Assembly (NCBI GenBank): GCA_002496905.1
Contig: DALV01000106.1
Span: forward strand, 1,699-8,262
Direction: 5' to 3'
DNA length: 6,564 nucleotides
DNA from: Euryarchaeota archaeon UBA105
Lineage (GTDB): Archaea > Thermoplasmatota > Poseidoniia > Poseidoniales > Thalassarchaeaceae
The position numbers were made by a program, and so were the translations under genes. Within the stretch, counting starts at the first letter, position 1. Every line of letters begins with the position of its first letter. Below the pieces are notes generated by a model, which was not told where the DNA came from, did no database searches, and was given only the letters and a program-made list of their open reading frames with translations. Below, one piece after another: positions 1 through 5,344 of this stretch.

Positions 1-251
1 GAGCCGATTGTCGCCAAATCCTGCATGGCAGGTTCTCCACCAGTGAAAATAACTCGGTCACAATTGTAGGACAATACTTCGTCTACAATCGAATCTAAGG
101 TGCGTTCCTCATAGGTGAGGAAATCGGTATCGCACCATTCACAGCGTAGGTTGCAGTTTCCAAATCGAACGAAAACATGTGGAATACCTGCATGGAAGCC
201 TTCACCCTGTACAGAGTGAAAGATCTCAACAATTGGGTATAATTGTGACAT
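1..251 (-). CDS. queE: 7-carboxy-7-deazaguanine synthase QueE, radical SAM (partial, C-terminus beyond the left edge)
   Basis: Only the first 83 codons are in the window. The family is a radical SAM enzyme that converts 6-carboxytetrahydropterin to 7-carboxy-7-deazaguanine, on the path to queuosine in bacteria and archaeosine in archaea. Visible motifs are the N-terminal IFHSVQGEG stretch (residues 10-18), the 4Fe-4S cysteine motif C33-x3-C37-x2-C40 within GNCNLRCEWCDT, and the SAM-binding GGEP at 71-74. These match QueE better than other small radical SAM proteins. The ATG at 251 is chosen because it gives the normal QueE N-terminus; an in-frame stop (the folE TGA) lies three codons upstream. 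It starts 9 nt after folE, so the two are almost certainly co-transcribed, and FolE supplies an upstream precursor of the same pathway. No strong Shine-Dalgarno site is seen. Identity is secure; the rest of the gene cannot be judged. Confidence 0.93.
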   Translation of the reverse strand, partial: MSQLYPIVEIFHSVQGEGFHAGIPHVFVRFGNCNLRCEWCDTDFLTYEERTLDSIVDEVLSYNCDRVIFTGGEPAMQDLATIG

Positions 252-260
252 ATCTTCAAC

Positions 261-821
261 TCAATCTCTAATCAATTGCATCAATTCGGAACGCGCTTCT
301 GCCTTGTCGAAGAAAACTCCTCGCATGGCTGAAGTGGTCATGATGGCATTTTGCTTCTTGACGCCTCTGCATTGCATGCATCCGTGTGAAGCTTCGATGA
401 TGACTGCACAACCAAGTGGGGACAGGTGTTCTTCAAGATCATCGGCAACATCCTTGGTAATCCGTTCTTGATTTTGCAATCTCCGGGCGTGTAAATCGAC
501 AATCCTTGCGAGTTTACTGATGCCAACGATACGTTCCGTAGGGATGTATGCCACATGTGCAATTCCAGTAAATGGTTGGAGGTGATGTTCACAAGTACTG
601 TGGAATTCAATGTCCCTCAATAGGACGATTCCATTGTATCCTTCACCATTGAAGGTTGAATCTAGAACGTCTGCTGGAGATTGGTCGTACCCTGAGTAGA
701 TTTCATCCCATGAATTGATTACACGAGATGGAGTCTCGAGAAGACCTTCTCTTGAAATATCATCTTCGATGTACTCTAGTAGTGTTTTTACAGCATTTTC
801 TGCTTCTTCACGTGAGACCAT
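261..821 (-). CDS. folE: GTP cyclohydrolase I, type IA (FolE)
   Basis: Full-length, 186 residues, typical of the family. The enzyme converts GTP to 7,8-dihydroneopterin triphosphate in the cytoplasm, feeding folate or biopterin synthesis and, through QueD and QueE, 7-deazaguanine synthesis. The zinc and catalytic signature is present: STCEHHLQPF with C77 and H80, and HGCMQCRG with C148, corresponding to the Cys-His-Cys zinc site of E. coli FolE. The surrounding blocks IVGISKLARIVDLHARRLQNQE and TTSAMRGVF are also normal for type IA. C151 is an extra cysteine close to the zinc site. The ATG at 821 directly abuts the stop of the upstream RHH gene (TGA then ATG, no gap) and has TTGGAG 8 nt upstream at 830-835. 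The next gene is queE, 9 nt downstream, which points to tRNA 7-deazaguanine (archaeosine) synthesis as at least one of its jobs. Many archaea use unrelated GTP cyclohydrolases (MptA/FolE2 or type III), so this gene may have come from bacteria; that is inference. Confidence 0.96.
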   Translation of the reverse strand: MVSREEAENAVKTLLEYIEDDISREGLLETPSRVINSWDEIYSGYDQSPADVLDSTFNGEGYNGIVLLRDIEFHSTCEHHLQPFTGIAHVAYIPTERIVGISKLARIVDLHARRLQNQERITKDVADDLEEHLSPLGCAVIIEASHGCMQCRGVKKQNAIMTTSAMRGVFFDKAEARSELMQLIRD

Positions 822-995
822 TCAATCATCTCCAATACGACCATGTCGGGCGTCAATAGCATCGAGTTGGTCGAGCATTTTCCGGCAAGCGGTGCGGATA
901 GCATCGGCGACACTGACGAATTTCCCACTATCGCCAACATGTTGTTTCAGGTCATCCAGCAATTCTTGTGGGACGTCTAAACTGACTTTGGGCAT
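822..995 (-). CDS. Small ribbon-helix-helix (CopG/ParD-like) DNA-binding protein
   Basis: A 57-residue ORF starting MPKVSLDVPQELLDDL and ending RHGRIGDD. It has the RHH layout: a short beta strand (residues 2-8, alternating KVSLDV), helix 1 (about 9-20), a turn with GDSGKFVSV, and helix 2 (about 28-46, ADAIRTACRKMLDQL). RHH proteins dimerise through the strand and insert it into the DNA major groove. The ATG at 995 is the only start before an in-frame stop at 1020-1022. No Shine-Dalgarno site precedes it, but a TATA-like box is about 24 nt upstream, so the transcript may be leaderless. A tandem palindrome lies just upstream of that box. Its TGA touches the folE ATG, so it probably leads a folE-queE unit and could regulate itself and those genes. 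No toxin gene is adjacent, so an antitoxin role is less likely, and it lacks the metal-binding domain of NikR. The exact target is unknown. Confidence 0.85.
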   Translation of the reverse strand: MPKVSLDVPQELLDDLKQHVGDSGKFVSVADAIRTACRKMLDQLDAIDARHGRIGDD

Positions 996-1014
996 GAATT
1001 TCCGCGGAGGATTC

Positions 1015-1024
1015 GCTATTTAGG
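1015..1024 (-). promoter_or_regulatory. TATA-like box for the RHH-folE-queE unit
   Basis: On the minus strand the sequence reads CCTAAATAGC, with the TAAATA core at 1017-1022 centred about 24 nt before the ATG at 995. That is the usual archaeal TATA-to-start distance, so transcription would begin at or within a few bases of the ATG (leaderless). The lack of a Shine-Dalgarno site before this gene fits. Promoter function is inferred from spacing and composition only. Confidence 0.5.
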
Positions 1025-1051
1025 TATTACTGGAGTAATACTCGAGTAATA
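1025..1051. promoter_or_regulatory. Tandem palindromic operator candidate upstream of the RHH gene
   Basis: The first element is a perfect inverted repeat, TATTACT-GG-AGTAATA (1025-1040), centred at 1032.5. The second is the 10-bp palindrome TACTCGAGTA (1039-1048), centred at 1043.5, which sits in a second copy of AGTAATA (1045-1051). The two AGTAATA copies (1034-1040 and 1045-1051) and the two centres are therefore exactly 11 bp apart, one helical turn. This is the architecture expected for side-by-side RHH dimers. The element touches the upstream edge of the TATA-like box, where the TFB recognition element would be. No second copy was noticed elsewhere in the window. Repeat structure is seen directly; binding by the RHH protein is inference. 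Confidence 0.6.
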
Positions 1052-1342
1052 TCAATCAAAATATTCCGCTAGTCCAGGATGTGCAAGACAGATTCTATCT
1101 GCTCGCTGGCGTAGCTGGTTCAGATGAGCCAATAATTCTTCTTTGTTACATCCCTGATCAATCATGTTAGAGAGGACAGAAATACCGCCTTGAATTACTC
1201 CAGCGTCAAGGTAAGCATCATTGCTGATTTCACCGGCAGAACGAAGCGCTGCGAGCGAAAGTGACATCTCTTCAGAGGCTTCTTTCGCCTCTTCACTACT
1301 GAGTTCGCCCCCATCCAACCTGTTGCCGATTTCACTAAGCAT
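1052..1342 (-). CDS. Small protein of unknown function, about 96 residues
   Basis: I do not recognise this protein. From the ATG at 1342 it begins MLSEIGNRLDGGELSSEEAK and ends AHPGLAEYFD. It is acidic, leucine- and glutamate-rich, and probably all helical, with no signal peptide, membrane segment or metal motif. It has two cysteines (in QGCNKEE and RICLAHP). The ATG at 1342 is preferred because AGGAGG at 1350-1355 lies 7 nt upstream. A longer form from ATG 1384 (110 residues), or from TTG 1387, is possible and would place the start only 5 nt or less from the epimerase stop, but has no Shine-Dalgarno site. It follows methylmalonyl-CoA epimerase in the same direction and ends where the RHH operator begins, so it is probably the last gene of the mutase operon. 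A link to methylmalonyl-CoA metabolism would be guesswork. That it is a real gene is supported by operon fit and the strong ribosome binding site. Confidence 0.72.
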   Translation of the reverse strand: MLSEIGNRLDGGELSSEEAKEASEEMSLSLAALRSAGEISNDAYLDAGVIQGGISVLSNMIDQGCNKEELLAHLNQLRQRADRICLAHPGLAEYFD

Positions 1343-1349
1343 GTAGGAG

Positions 1350-1355
1350 CCTCCT
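1350..1355 (-). promoter_or_regulatory. Shine-Dalgarno site deciding the start of the 96-residue protein
   Basis: AGGAGG on the minus strand with a 7-nt spacer to ATG 1342. It sits inside the preceding in-frame ORF extension, which argues that the extension is untranslated. It also lies within a 6-bp inverted repeat, AGGAGC (1360-1365 on the mRNA side) against GCTCCT (1345-1350), that could partly mask it. Confidence 0.6.
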
Positions 1356-1389
1356 GCATGCTCCTTTTGACGATTGTTTCGCATCAATT

Positions 1390-1797
1390 CTAATGTTGCA
1401 CAAGTTCGACTAGGACTCCACCCGTCGAAGATGGATGAACGAATGCAATTCTACTCCCTGAAGTTCCACTCACAGCCTCTTCATTGATCATTCTACACCC
1501 CATTTTTTTGAGTTGCGAAATCATGGAATCAATATCTTCGACTTCGACCGCTAATTGTTGAATCCCTTCACCCCTTCGTTCGATGAATCGCCCTATCGGG
1601 GAATTATCTCCGCGTGGTTCAAGTAACTCAATTCGGGGTAATGACGAATCATCAGGAGATGAAAAAAAGCGAATGTTCACACCTTGTTCCTTATTGACCT
1701 CGTCATCATCTTGAGTGAACCCAATTGCTGTCCAGAATGGAGTATATGTTTCCAAATTCTTTGTTGCAATCCCTATATGGTCAACTCTAGGACTCAT
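1390..1797 (-). CDS. mce: Methylmalonyl-CoA epimerase (VOC/glyoxalase superfamily)
   Basis: A 135-residue protein, typical length. It interconverts (S)- and (R)-methylmalonyl-CoA so that product from propionyl-CoA carboxylase can be used by the mutase, or the reverse. It has two VOC modules: residues about 1-60, with the VDHIGIA start, EQGV and RIELLEP, and about 76-135, with RRGEGIQQLAVEV and ending FVHPSSTGGVLVELVQ. By comparison with the Propionibacterium enzyme the metal ligands would be H7, E57, position 81 and E131. Position 81 is Gln here (GIQQ) where most family members have His (GIHH). The start is set at ATG 1797, one base after the mutase TGA, because it gives the standard family N-terminus; GTG codons at 1806 and 1809 would add four residues and overlap the mutase. 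The direct neighbourhood with the mutase large subunit supports the assignment strongly. Confidence 0.93.
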   Translation of the reverse strand: MSPRVDHIGIATKNLETYTPFWTAIGFTQDDDEVNKEQGVNIRFFSSPDDSSLPRIELLEPRGDNSPIGRFIERRGEGIQQLAVEVEDIDSMISQLKKMGCRMINEEAVSGTSGSRIAFVHPSSTGGVLVELVQH

Positions 1798-1798
1798 T

Positions 1799-3388
1799 TC
1801 AAACACCACTTGGAGAAATCCACGTACCGAATACGTCTCGAAGAACAGAATTGACCTCGCCTAATGTTGCTTCATTGAGGTAAGCATCAATCATTGGGTC
1901 AAGTAAATTCTGACCTGAATTAGCAGCTTCGCGGATATTCGATAATTTCCTTTCGACAGTTTCACCATCGCGTAGTTCTTTCATCTTTGATAATCTCAGT
2001 ATTTGCTCTTGGGCCAATCCCATATCGAGTGTTTGAGCGCTTGATATCTCATTCTTGGCAGACTGGTGGAGATTAACACCAACAACTTCAGTTTTACCAG
2101 ATTCAACAGAGTTCAATTGATTCCACGCACTGTCATGAATCTCACGTTGTTGGAATCCAGATATTACGCATTGTAATGCTCCGCCGCGCTCATCAATCAA
2201 CATGATTAGTTCGCGCGCTTCATCGTAGAGTCGCTGTGTCAATTCCTCTACGAGATACGATCCCGCAAGTGGGTCTACTGATTCTGTAATCCTAGTTTCA
2301 TGGGCAAGAATTTGTTGTGTTCTCAGAGCTAACCTTGCAGATTCTTCTGTAGGTAATCCAATCGCCTCATCAAAGGAATTCGTGTGTAGGCTCTGCGTTC
2401 CACCCATTACGGCTGCCATCGCTTGGTAGGCAACCCTAACTGCATTATTCAATGGCTGTTGAGCAGTAAGAGTTACGCCAGCAGTCTGAGTATGAAATCT
2501 CAGTTTGGTAGATTTTGGATTGGATGGATTATACTTCTTAGTAACTAAGTCATGCCAAAGTGCACGAGCAGCTCGGAATTTTGCCACCTCTTCAAAGAAG
2601 TCATTATGACAACCAAAGAAGAAAGACATGCGAGGTGCAAAATCATCGATTTCTAGTCCTGCTGCTATAGCCGAATCTGTGTATTGAAGTCCATTTGACA
2701 AGGTGAAAGCTAGTTCCTGGGCAGCCGTACAACCAGCCTCTCGCATGTGATAACCACTGATTGAAATTGTATTCCAATTAGGTGTGTTATCCTTACTCCA
2801 ACTCATTAGATCCGTAGTCAATCTCATCGAAGGTTCTGGAGGGAAAACATACAATCCGCGTGCGATGTATTCCTTCAGAATATCGTTTTGCACCGTCCCT
2901 CTCAGGGCACGCCTATCGACTCCACATTCCTCTGCATATGCTACGTACAAGGCATACAGTGATGTTGCTGGGGCATTAATTGTCATCGATGTCGATACAC
3001 TACCTAAATCAATTCCATCAAAGAGAGTCCGCATATCGTGGATACTATCTATGGGAACTCCTACCTTGCCGACTTCTCCTTCTGCAGACAAATGATCTGA
3101 ATCTAATCCTAATTGAGTTGGTAGGTCGAAGGCCACTGATAGTCCAGACTGCCCATTTTCCAGTAAATCTCGAAACCTTGCATTTGTCGACCCAGCATCC
3201 GAAAATCCAGCATATTGCCTCATCGTCCATAACCTGCTACGGTACATATCGTTGTGTATTCCACGTGTGTACGGAGCCTGCCCTGCAGGTGGGTGACCAG
3301 TTGTCGGATGAGCAGTAGATGACAGTGAATCAGAGTCGGGATGAGATGCTCTATCCGTATGAAGGTGAGAATCCGAGTCCTCGTCCAT
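1799..3388 (-). CDS. mcmA1: Methylmalonyl-CoA mutase, large (catalytic) subunit
   Basis: A 529-residue protein from ATG 3388. With the B12 cofactor the family rearranges (R)-methylmalonyl-CoA to succinyl-CoA. It carries the CoA-mutase barrel from about residue 40 to the end: YTRGIHNDMYRSRLWTMRQYAGF, GLSVAFDLPT, GTVQNDILKEY, FPPEPSMR, SISGYHM and GGTQSLHTNSFDEA. Tyr in RQYAGF (59), Arg in YIARGLY (177) and His in SGYHM (214) match Y89, R207 and H244 of the Propionibacterium enzyme. Tyr and Arg favour methylmalonyl-CoA; isobutyryl-CoA mutases have Phe and Gln there. There is no C-terminal B12-binding domain (no DxHxxG), so a separate small subunit is needed and is not in the window. ATG 3388 is chosen over TTG 3445 because AGAGG lies 4 nt upstream (3393-3397). 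The N-terminus is short and Asp/Ser/His-rich rather than the usual helical lead segment. The epimerase gene starts 1 nt after its stop. Confidence 0.94.
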   Translation of the reverse strand: MDEDSDSHLHTDRASHPDSDSLSSTAHPTTGHPPAGQAPYTRGIHNDMYRSRLWTMRQYAGFSDAGSTNARFRDLLENGQSGLSVAFDLPTQLGLDSDHLSAEGEVGKVGVPIDSIHDMRTLFDGIDLGSVSTSMTINAPATSLYALYVAYAEECGVDRRALRGTVQNDILKEYIARGLYVFPPEPSMRLTTDLMSWSKDNTPNWNTISISGYHMREAGCTAAQELAFTLSNGLQYTDSAIAAGLEIDDFAPRMSFFFGCHNDFFEEVAKFRAARALWHDLVTKKYNPSNPKSTKLRFHTQTAGVTLTAQQPLNNAVRVAYQAMAAVMGGTQSLHTNSFDEAIGLPTEESARLALRTQQILAHETRITESVDPLAGSYLVEELTQRLYDEARELIMLIDERGGALQCVISGFQQREIHDSAWNQLNSVESGKTEVVGVNLHQSAKNEISSAQTLDMGLAQEQILRLSKMKELRDGETVERKLSNIREAANSGQNLLDPMIDAYLNEATLGEVNSVLRDVFGTWISPSGV

Positions 3389-3392
3389 CAAG

Positions 3393-3397
3393 CCTCT
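3393..3397 (-). promoter_or_regulatory. Probable Shine-Dalgarno site for methylmalonyl-CoA mutase
   Basis: AGAGG on the minus strand, 4 nt before ATG 3388. It favours this ATG over the in-frame TTG at 3445, which has no such site and would begin directly after the stop of the previous gene. Spacing is short, so support is modest. Confidence 0.4.
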
Positions 3398-3441
3398 GAG
3401 ATGAAGGCGAGGGATGAACTCTGTGCTTGAGTTGAGACAAA

Positions 3442-4221
3442 TCAACGTCGAATGGTGTAATTGTCTACTACGGCCAACAATCGTTCCGCCTGATTTGAAT
3501 CGATTATCCCCTCTGCTTCCTTTTCATTTATGTATTGACGGGCATCTGCTGATGTTTGACGCTCACCCTTAGCCCAAATTGTTCCTAGAAGGGAAGAACG
3601 GTGCTCTTCATCGACATTAATCTCTTGCAAAAGTCCTCGGACTTCATACTTGTATTCCATGTGACGCGACCGGTCCATCCGCCTCTCTCTATTCGCAGGC
3701 TGAAAACTCGGTTTTGGCCTGCGCCGACGCCGAGGAGGAGGAGCGGCCTTAGCAGGAACTGCCGCCCCAGTTTTCTTTTTCTCTACGATACTTGCATGTG
3801 CTCGAGCCTTCGAAGCTTCGATGATTTCCTTTGCTTTAGAACTGGTTTGATTCAATTGTTCTGTGGGCGATTCCGATTCGCTTTCTTCCACTGGTTGTAG
3901 CCCACGGGTACGGCGTTTAGGAGTGCCTAGAAGTTGCTCTTCGAGAATCACTTCATTCTCGACAACTTCTGTTTCTTCGACCACAGGAGTTTCAGTAACA
4001 GTTGGAGGAGTTGCGGCTGGAACAGGTGCAGGAGCTGATACTGGTTTTGGTGGAGAGGGTGTTGGTTTGGGTGTTGGAGGTGGGCTTTGAGTCTTGGTCG
4101 GGGTAGATGTTTTCCTAGCCTCTTGGTGACGAGGCTTTGGAGAGGGTTTCGAGGATCTGCCGCCTGAGCCTTTATTGAAAATGTTCTTCGGTTGGCTCTT
4201 CGGCTTCCTACGTCTCTGCAC
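3442..4221 (-). CDS. Unknown protein with a long proline-rich disordered region and a small basic/helical C-terminal domain
   Basis: I do not recognise this 259-residue protein. It begins MQRRRKPKSQPKNIF, strongly basic. Residues about 20-78 are Pro/Ser/Thr/Lys-rich (PPPTPKPTPSPPKPVSAPAP), 79-96 are Glu/Val-rich, and 100-185 mix basic and acidic patches, including RRRRRPK at 164-170. The last 73 residues or so (HMEYKYEVRGLLQE to VVDNYTIRR) look like a compact, mostly helical domain. There is no signal peptide or membrane helix, so it is probably cytoplasmic; nucleic-acid or ribosome binding is possible from the Arg/Lys patches but unproven. The GTG at 4221 is chosen because AGGAGG (4233-4238) lies 11 nt upstream; a TTG at 4293 would overlap kae1 by 10 nt and add 24 residues with no resemblance to the rest. 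It lies between kae1 and the mutase gene, 62 nt after the former and 53 nt before the latter. It is not Bud32, the usual Kae1 neighbour. Confidence 0.8.
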   Translation of the reverse strand: MQRRRKPKSQPKNIFNKGSGGRSSKPSPKPRHQEARKTSTPTKTQSPPPTPKPTPSPPKPVSAPAPVPAATPPTVTETPVVEETEVVENEVILEEQLLGTPKRRTRGLQPVEESESESPTEQLNQTSSKAKEIIEASKARAHASIVEKKKTGAAVPAKAAPPPRRRRRPKPSFQPANRERRMDRSRHMEYKYEVRGLLQEINVDEEHRSSLLGTIWAKGERQTSADARQYINEKEAEGIIDSNQAERLLAVVDNYTIRR

Positions 4222-4232
4222 TGGTGAATCTA

Positions 4233-4238
4233 CCTCCT
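4233..4238 (-). promoter_or_regulatory. Shine-Dalgarno site for the proline-rich protein
   Basis: AGGAGG followed by T on the minus strand, with an 11-nt spacer to GTG 4221. The spacer is at the long end, but there is no nearer start codon in frame, and the site argues against the TTG start at 4293. Confidence 0.45.
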
Positions 4239-4283
4239 GTCTGTTCGCCGGACACCCGTTTGATAAGGCTTCGCAGTCGAATG

Positions 4284-5294
4284 TTAATCCCAAGTGACAA
4301 CTGTGTGATCAGTTCTGAGTGATGGATTGACTCCGCTCGCAGTGAATGAGGTTGCTGCGCTTGTCTCCAGCATTCTCCTCCCAAGCTCTGCTATCATCGT
4401 ACCGTTGTCTACACAGAATCTCTTCTCGGGCCAAGTTCCAACGCTTCCTCTCTGGTTGCACATGAGGTTGGTCATTTCCCGAATCCTTTCGTTACAAGCC
4501 ACACCACCACCCAGTAGTAACTCGTTTTTGCCGGTATGTGCGAGGGCTCGTTCGGCTACTTCTATGCATGCTGCGAAGGAGTGTTCTTGCAGTGACCAAC
4601 ATACTGCTCCTAATTCATGTCCTTCGTTGATTCGTTGCTGTGCTGCATTTAGGATGCCTGAGAAATTCAAATCCATGCCCTGAACACTGTATGGTAGCGG
4701 TATGTCGTCAACATCTGCATCGGGGTTTTTTGAATGCCATTCCGAAGCGAGAATTTCGATTTTCGGGCCACCAGGGAATGGGATTCCTTGGTTTCGGGCG
4801 AATTTGTCTAGCATATTTCCGATACCGATGTCAAGAGTTTCCCCTAGGACTTGATACCGGTCACCCGCTCTTGCTATGACCTGTGTATTACCTCCGCTGA
4901 CGTAAAGCAGTACTGGGTCGTCACACCCTGTTTGATTACGTCCAATTTCAATGTGAGCGACACAATGATTCACTCCAATTAGAGGTACATTCCATAATTG
5001 AGACAAAGCCCTTGCCACGGTTGCTCCAATTCTGAGGCAGGGGCCTAACCCTGGGCCTTGACTGAAGGCCACACCGTCTATATCCGCAGGTACAAGGTCT
5101 TCTGTTTGCATTAGTTGTTCGACTAATTTTGGAGCTGCTGTTGAATGATGATCAGCAGCCTCTCGTGGATGGATACCGCCTTCTTTAGGCCGGAAGAGTG
5201 CTGAATAGGAGCTACGAGGCTCTCCAGACTTACTGACTAGGCCGAATGAGAGTGTGTGTGCCGTACTCTCAACACCGATGATGACCCCAGTCAT
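4284..5294 (-). CDS. kae1: tRNA N6-threonylcarbamoyladenosine synthase subunit Kae1/TsaD
   Basis: A 336-residue protein of archaeal Kae1 type. As the catalytic subunit of the KEOPS complex it transfers the threonylcarbamoyl group to A37 of tRNAs that read ANN codons. It has the ASKHA fold. Visible motifs are IIGVESTAHTLSFG at 5-18, the metal-binding H110-x3-H114 in NHCVAHIEIG, the nucleotide-binding YVSGGNTQV at 131-139, MDLNFSGIL at 207-215, LLLGGGVACNERI at 260-271, and metal ligand D296 in CVDNGTMIAE. NHCVAHIEIG and CVDNG are characteristic of Kae1 rather than bacterial TsaD. The ATG at 5294 gives the standard start. The protein ends at the normal Kae1 C-terminus, so the Bud32 kinase is not fused as it is in some Euryarchaeota, and the next gene is not Bud32. 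It is first in the minus-strand gene run and divergent from hutI. Confidence 0.95.
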   Translation of the reverse strand: MTGVIIGVESTAHTLSFGLVSKSGEPRSSYSALFRPKEGGIHPREAADHHSTAAPKLVEQLMQTEDLVPADIDGVAFSQGPGLGPCLRIGATVARALSQLWNVPLIGVNHCVAHIEIGRNQTGCDDPVLLYVSGGNTQVIARAGDRYQVLGETLDIGIGNMLDKFARNQGIPFPGGPKIEILASEWHSKNPDADVDDIPLPYSVQGMDLNFSGILNAAQQRINEGHELGAVCWSLQEHSFAACIEVAERALAHTGKNELLLGGGVACNERIREMTNLMCNQRGSVGTWPEKRFCVDNGTMIAELGRRMLETSAATSFTASGVNPSLRTDHTVVTWD

Positions 5295-5312
5295 GGTTGA
5301 ATGGACGGCAGA

Positions 5313-5322
5313 CTACATATCA
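5313..5322. promoter_or_regulatory. Shared TATA-like element between divergent kae1 and hutI
   Basis: The 50-bp gap between the two ATG codons (5295-5344) has one AT-rich core, CTACATATCA. Its centre is about 28 nt before the hutI ATG and about 23 nt before the kae1 ATG. One element could therefore serve both directions, each giving a leaderless or nearly leaderless transcript; neither gene has a clear Shine-Dalgarno site. This is inferred from spacing only. Confidence 0.4.
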
Positions 5323-5344
5323 AGGGAACCGACGATGGTCAATC

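Noticed and set aside
822..995. RHH protein as antitoxin of a toxin-antitoxin pair
   Set aside because: The adjacent genes are folE and the unknown 96-residue protein, neither resembling a RelE, ParE or PIN-domain toxin.
715..1023. Plus-strand ORF of about 100 codons across the folE start and RHH gene
   Set aside because: It is antisense to folE and to the RHH gene, whose motifs, start-stop contact and promoter are clear; its Ser/Arg-rich product looks like a shadow.
1025..1040. Inverted repeat as a transcription terminator of the preceding gene
   Set aside because: The 7-bp arms are separated by only 2 nt, too few for a stable RNA loop, and no T-run follows; the second palindrome 11 bp away fits a DNA operator better.
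2784..3318. Two plus-strand ORFs and a short minus-strand ORF inside the mutase gene
   Set aside because: They overlap strongly conserved mutase motifs in other frames and show no domain, ribosome binding site or independent support.
3601..4090. Plus-strand ORFs opposite the proline-rich gene, one Gly-rich
   Set aside because: The Gly-rich product is the antisense reading of the proline-rich codons, so it is a compositional artefact.
4020..4090. Short repeats of GGTGTTGG type as a repeat array
   Set aside because: They are irregular and follow codon periodicity for Pro, Lys and Thr in the proline-rich protein; no spacers, so not CRISPR.
4222..4293. TTG start at 4293 for the proline-rich gene
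   Set aside because: It overlaps kae1 by 10 nt, lacks a Shine-Dalgarno site and would place a good AGGAGG inside the coding region; GTG 4221 is the better start.
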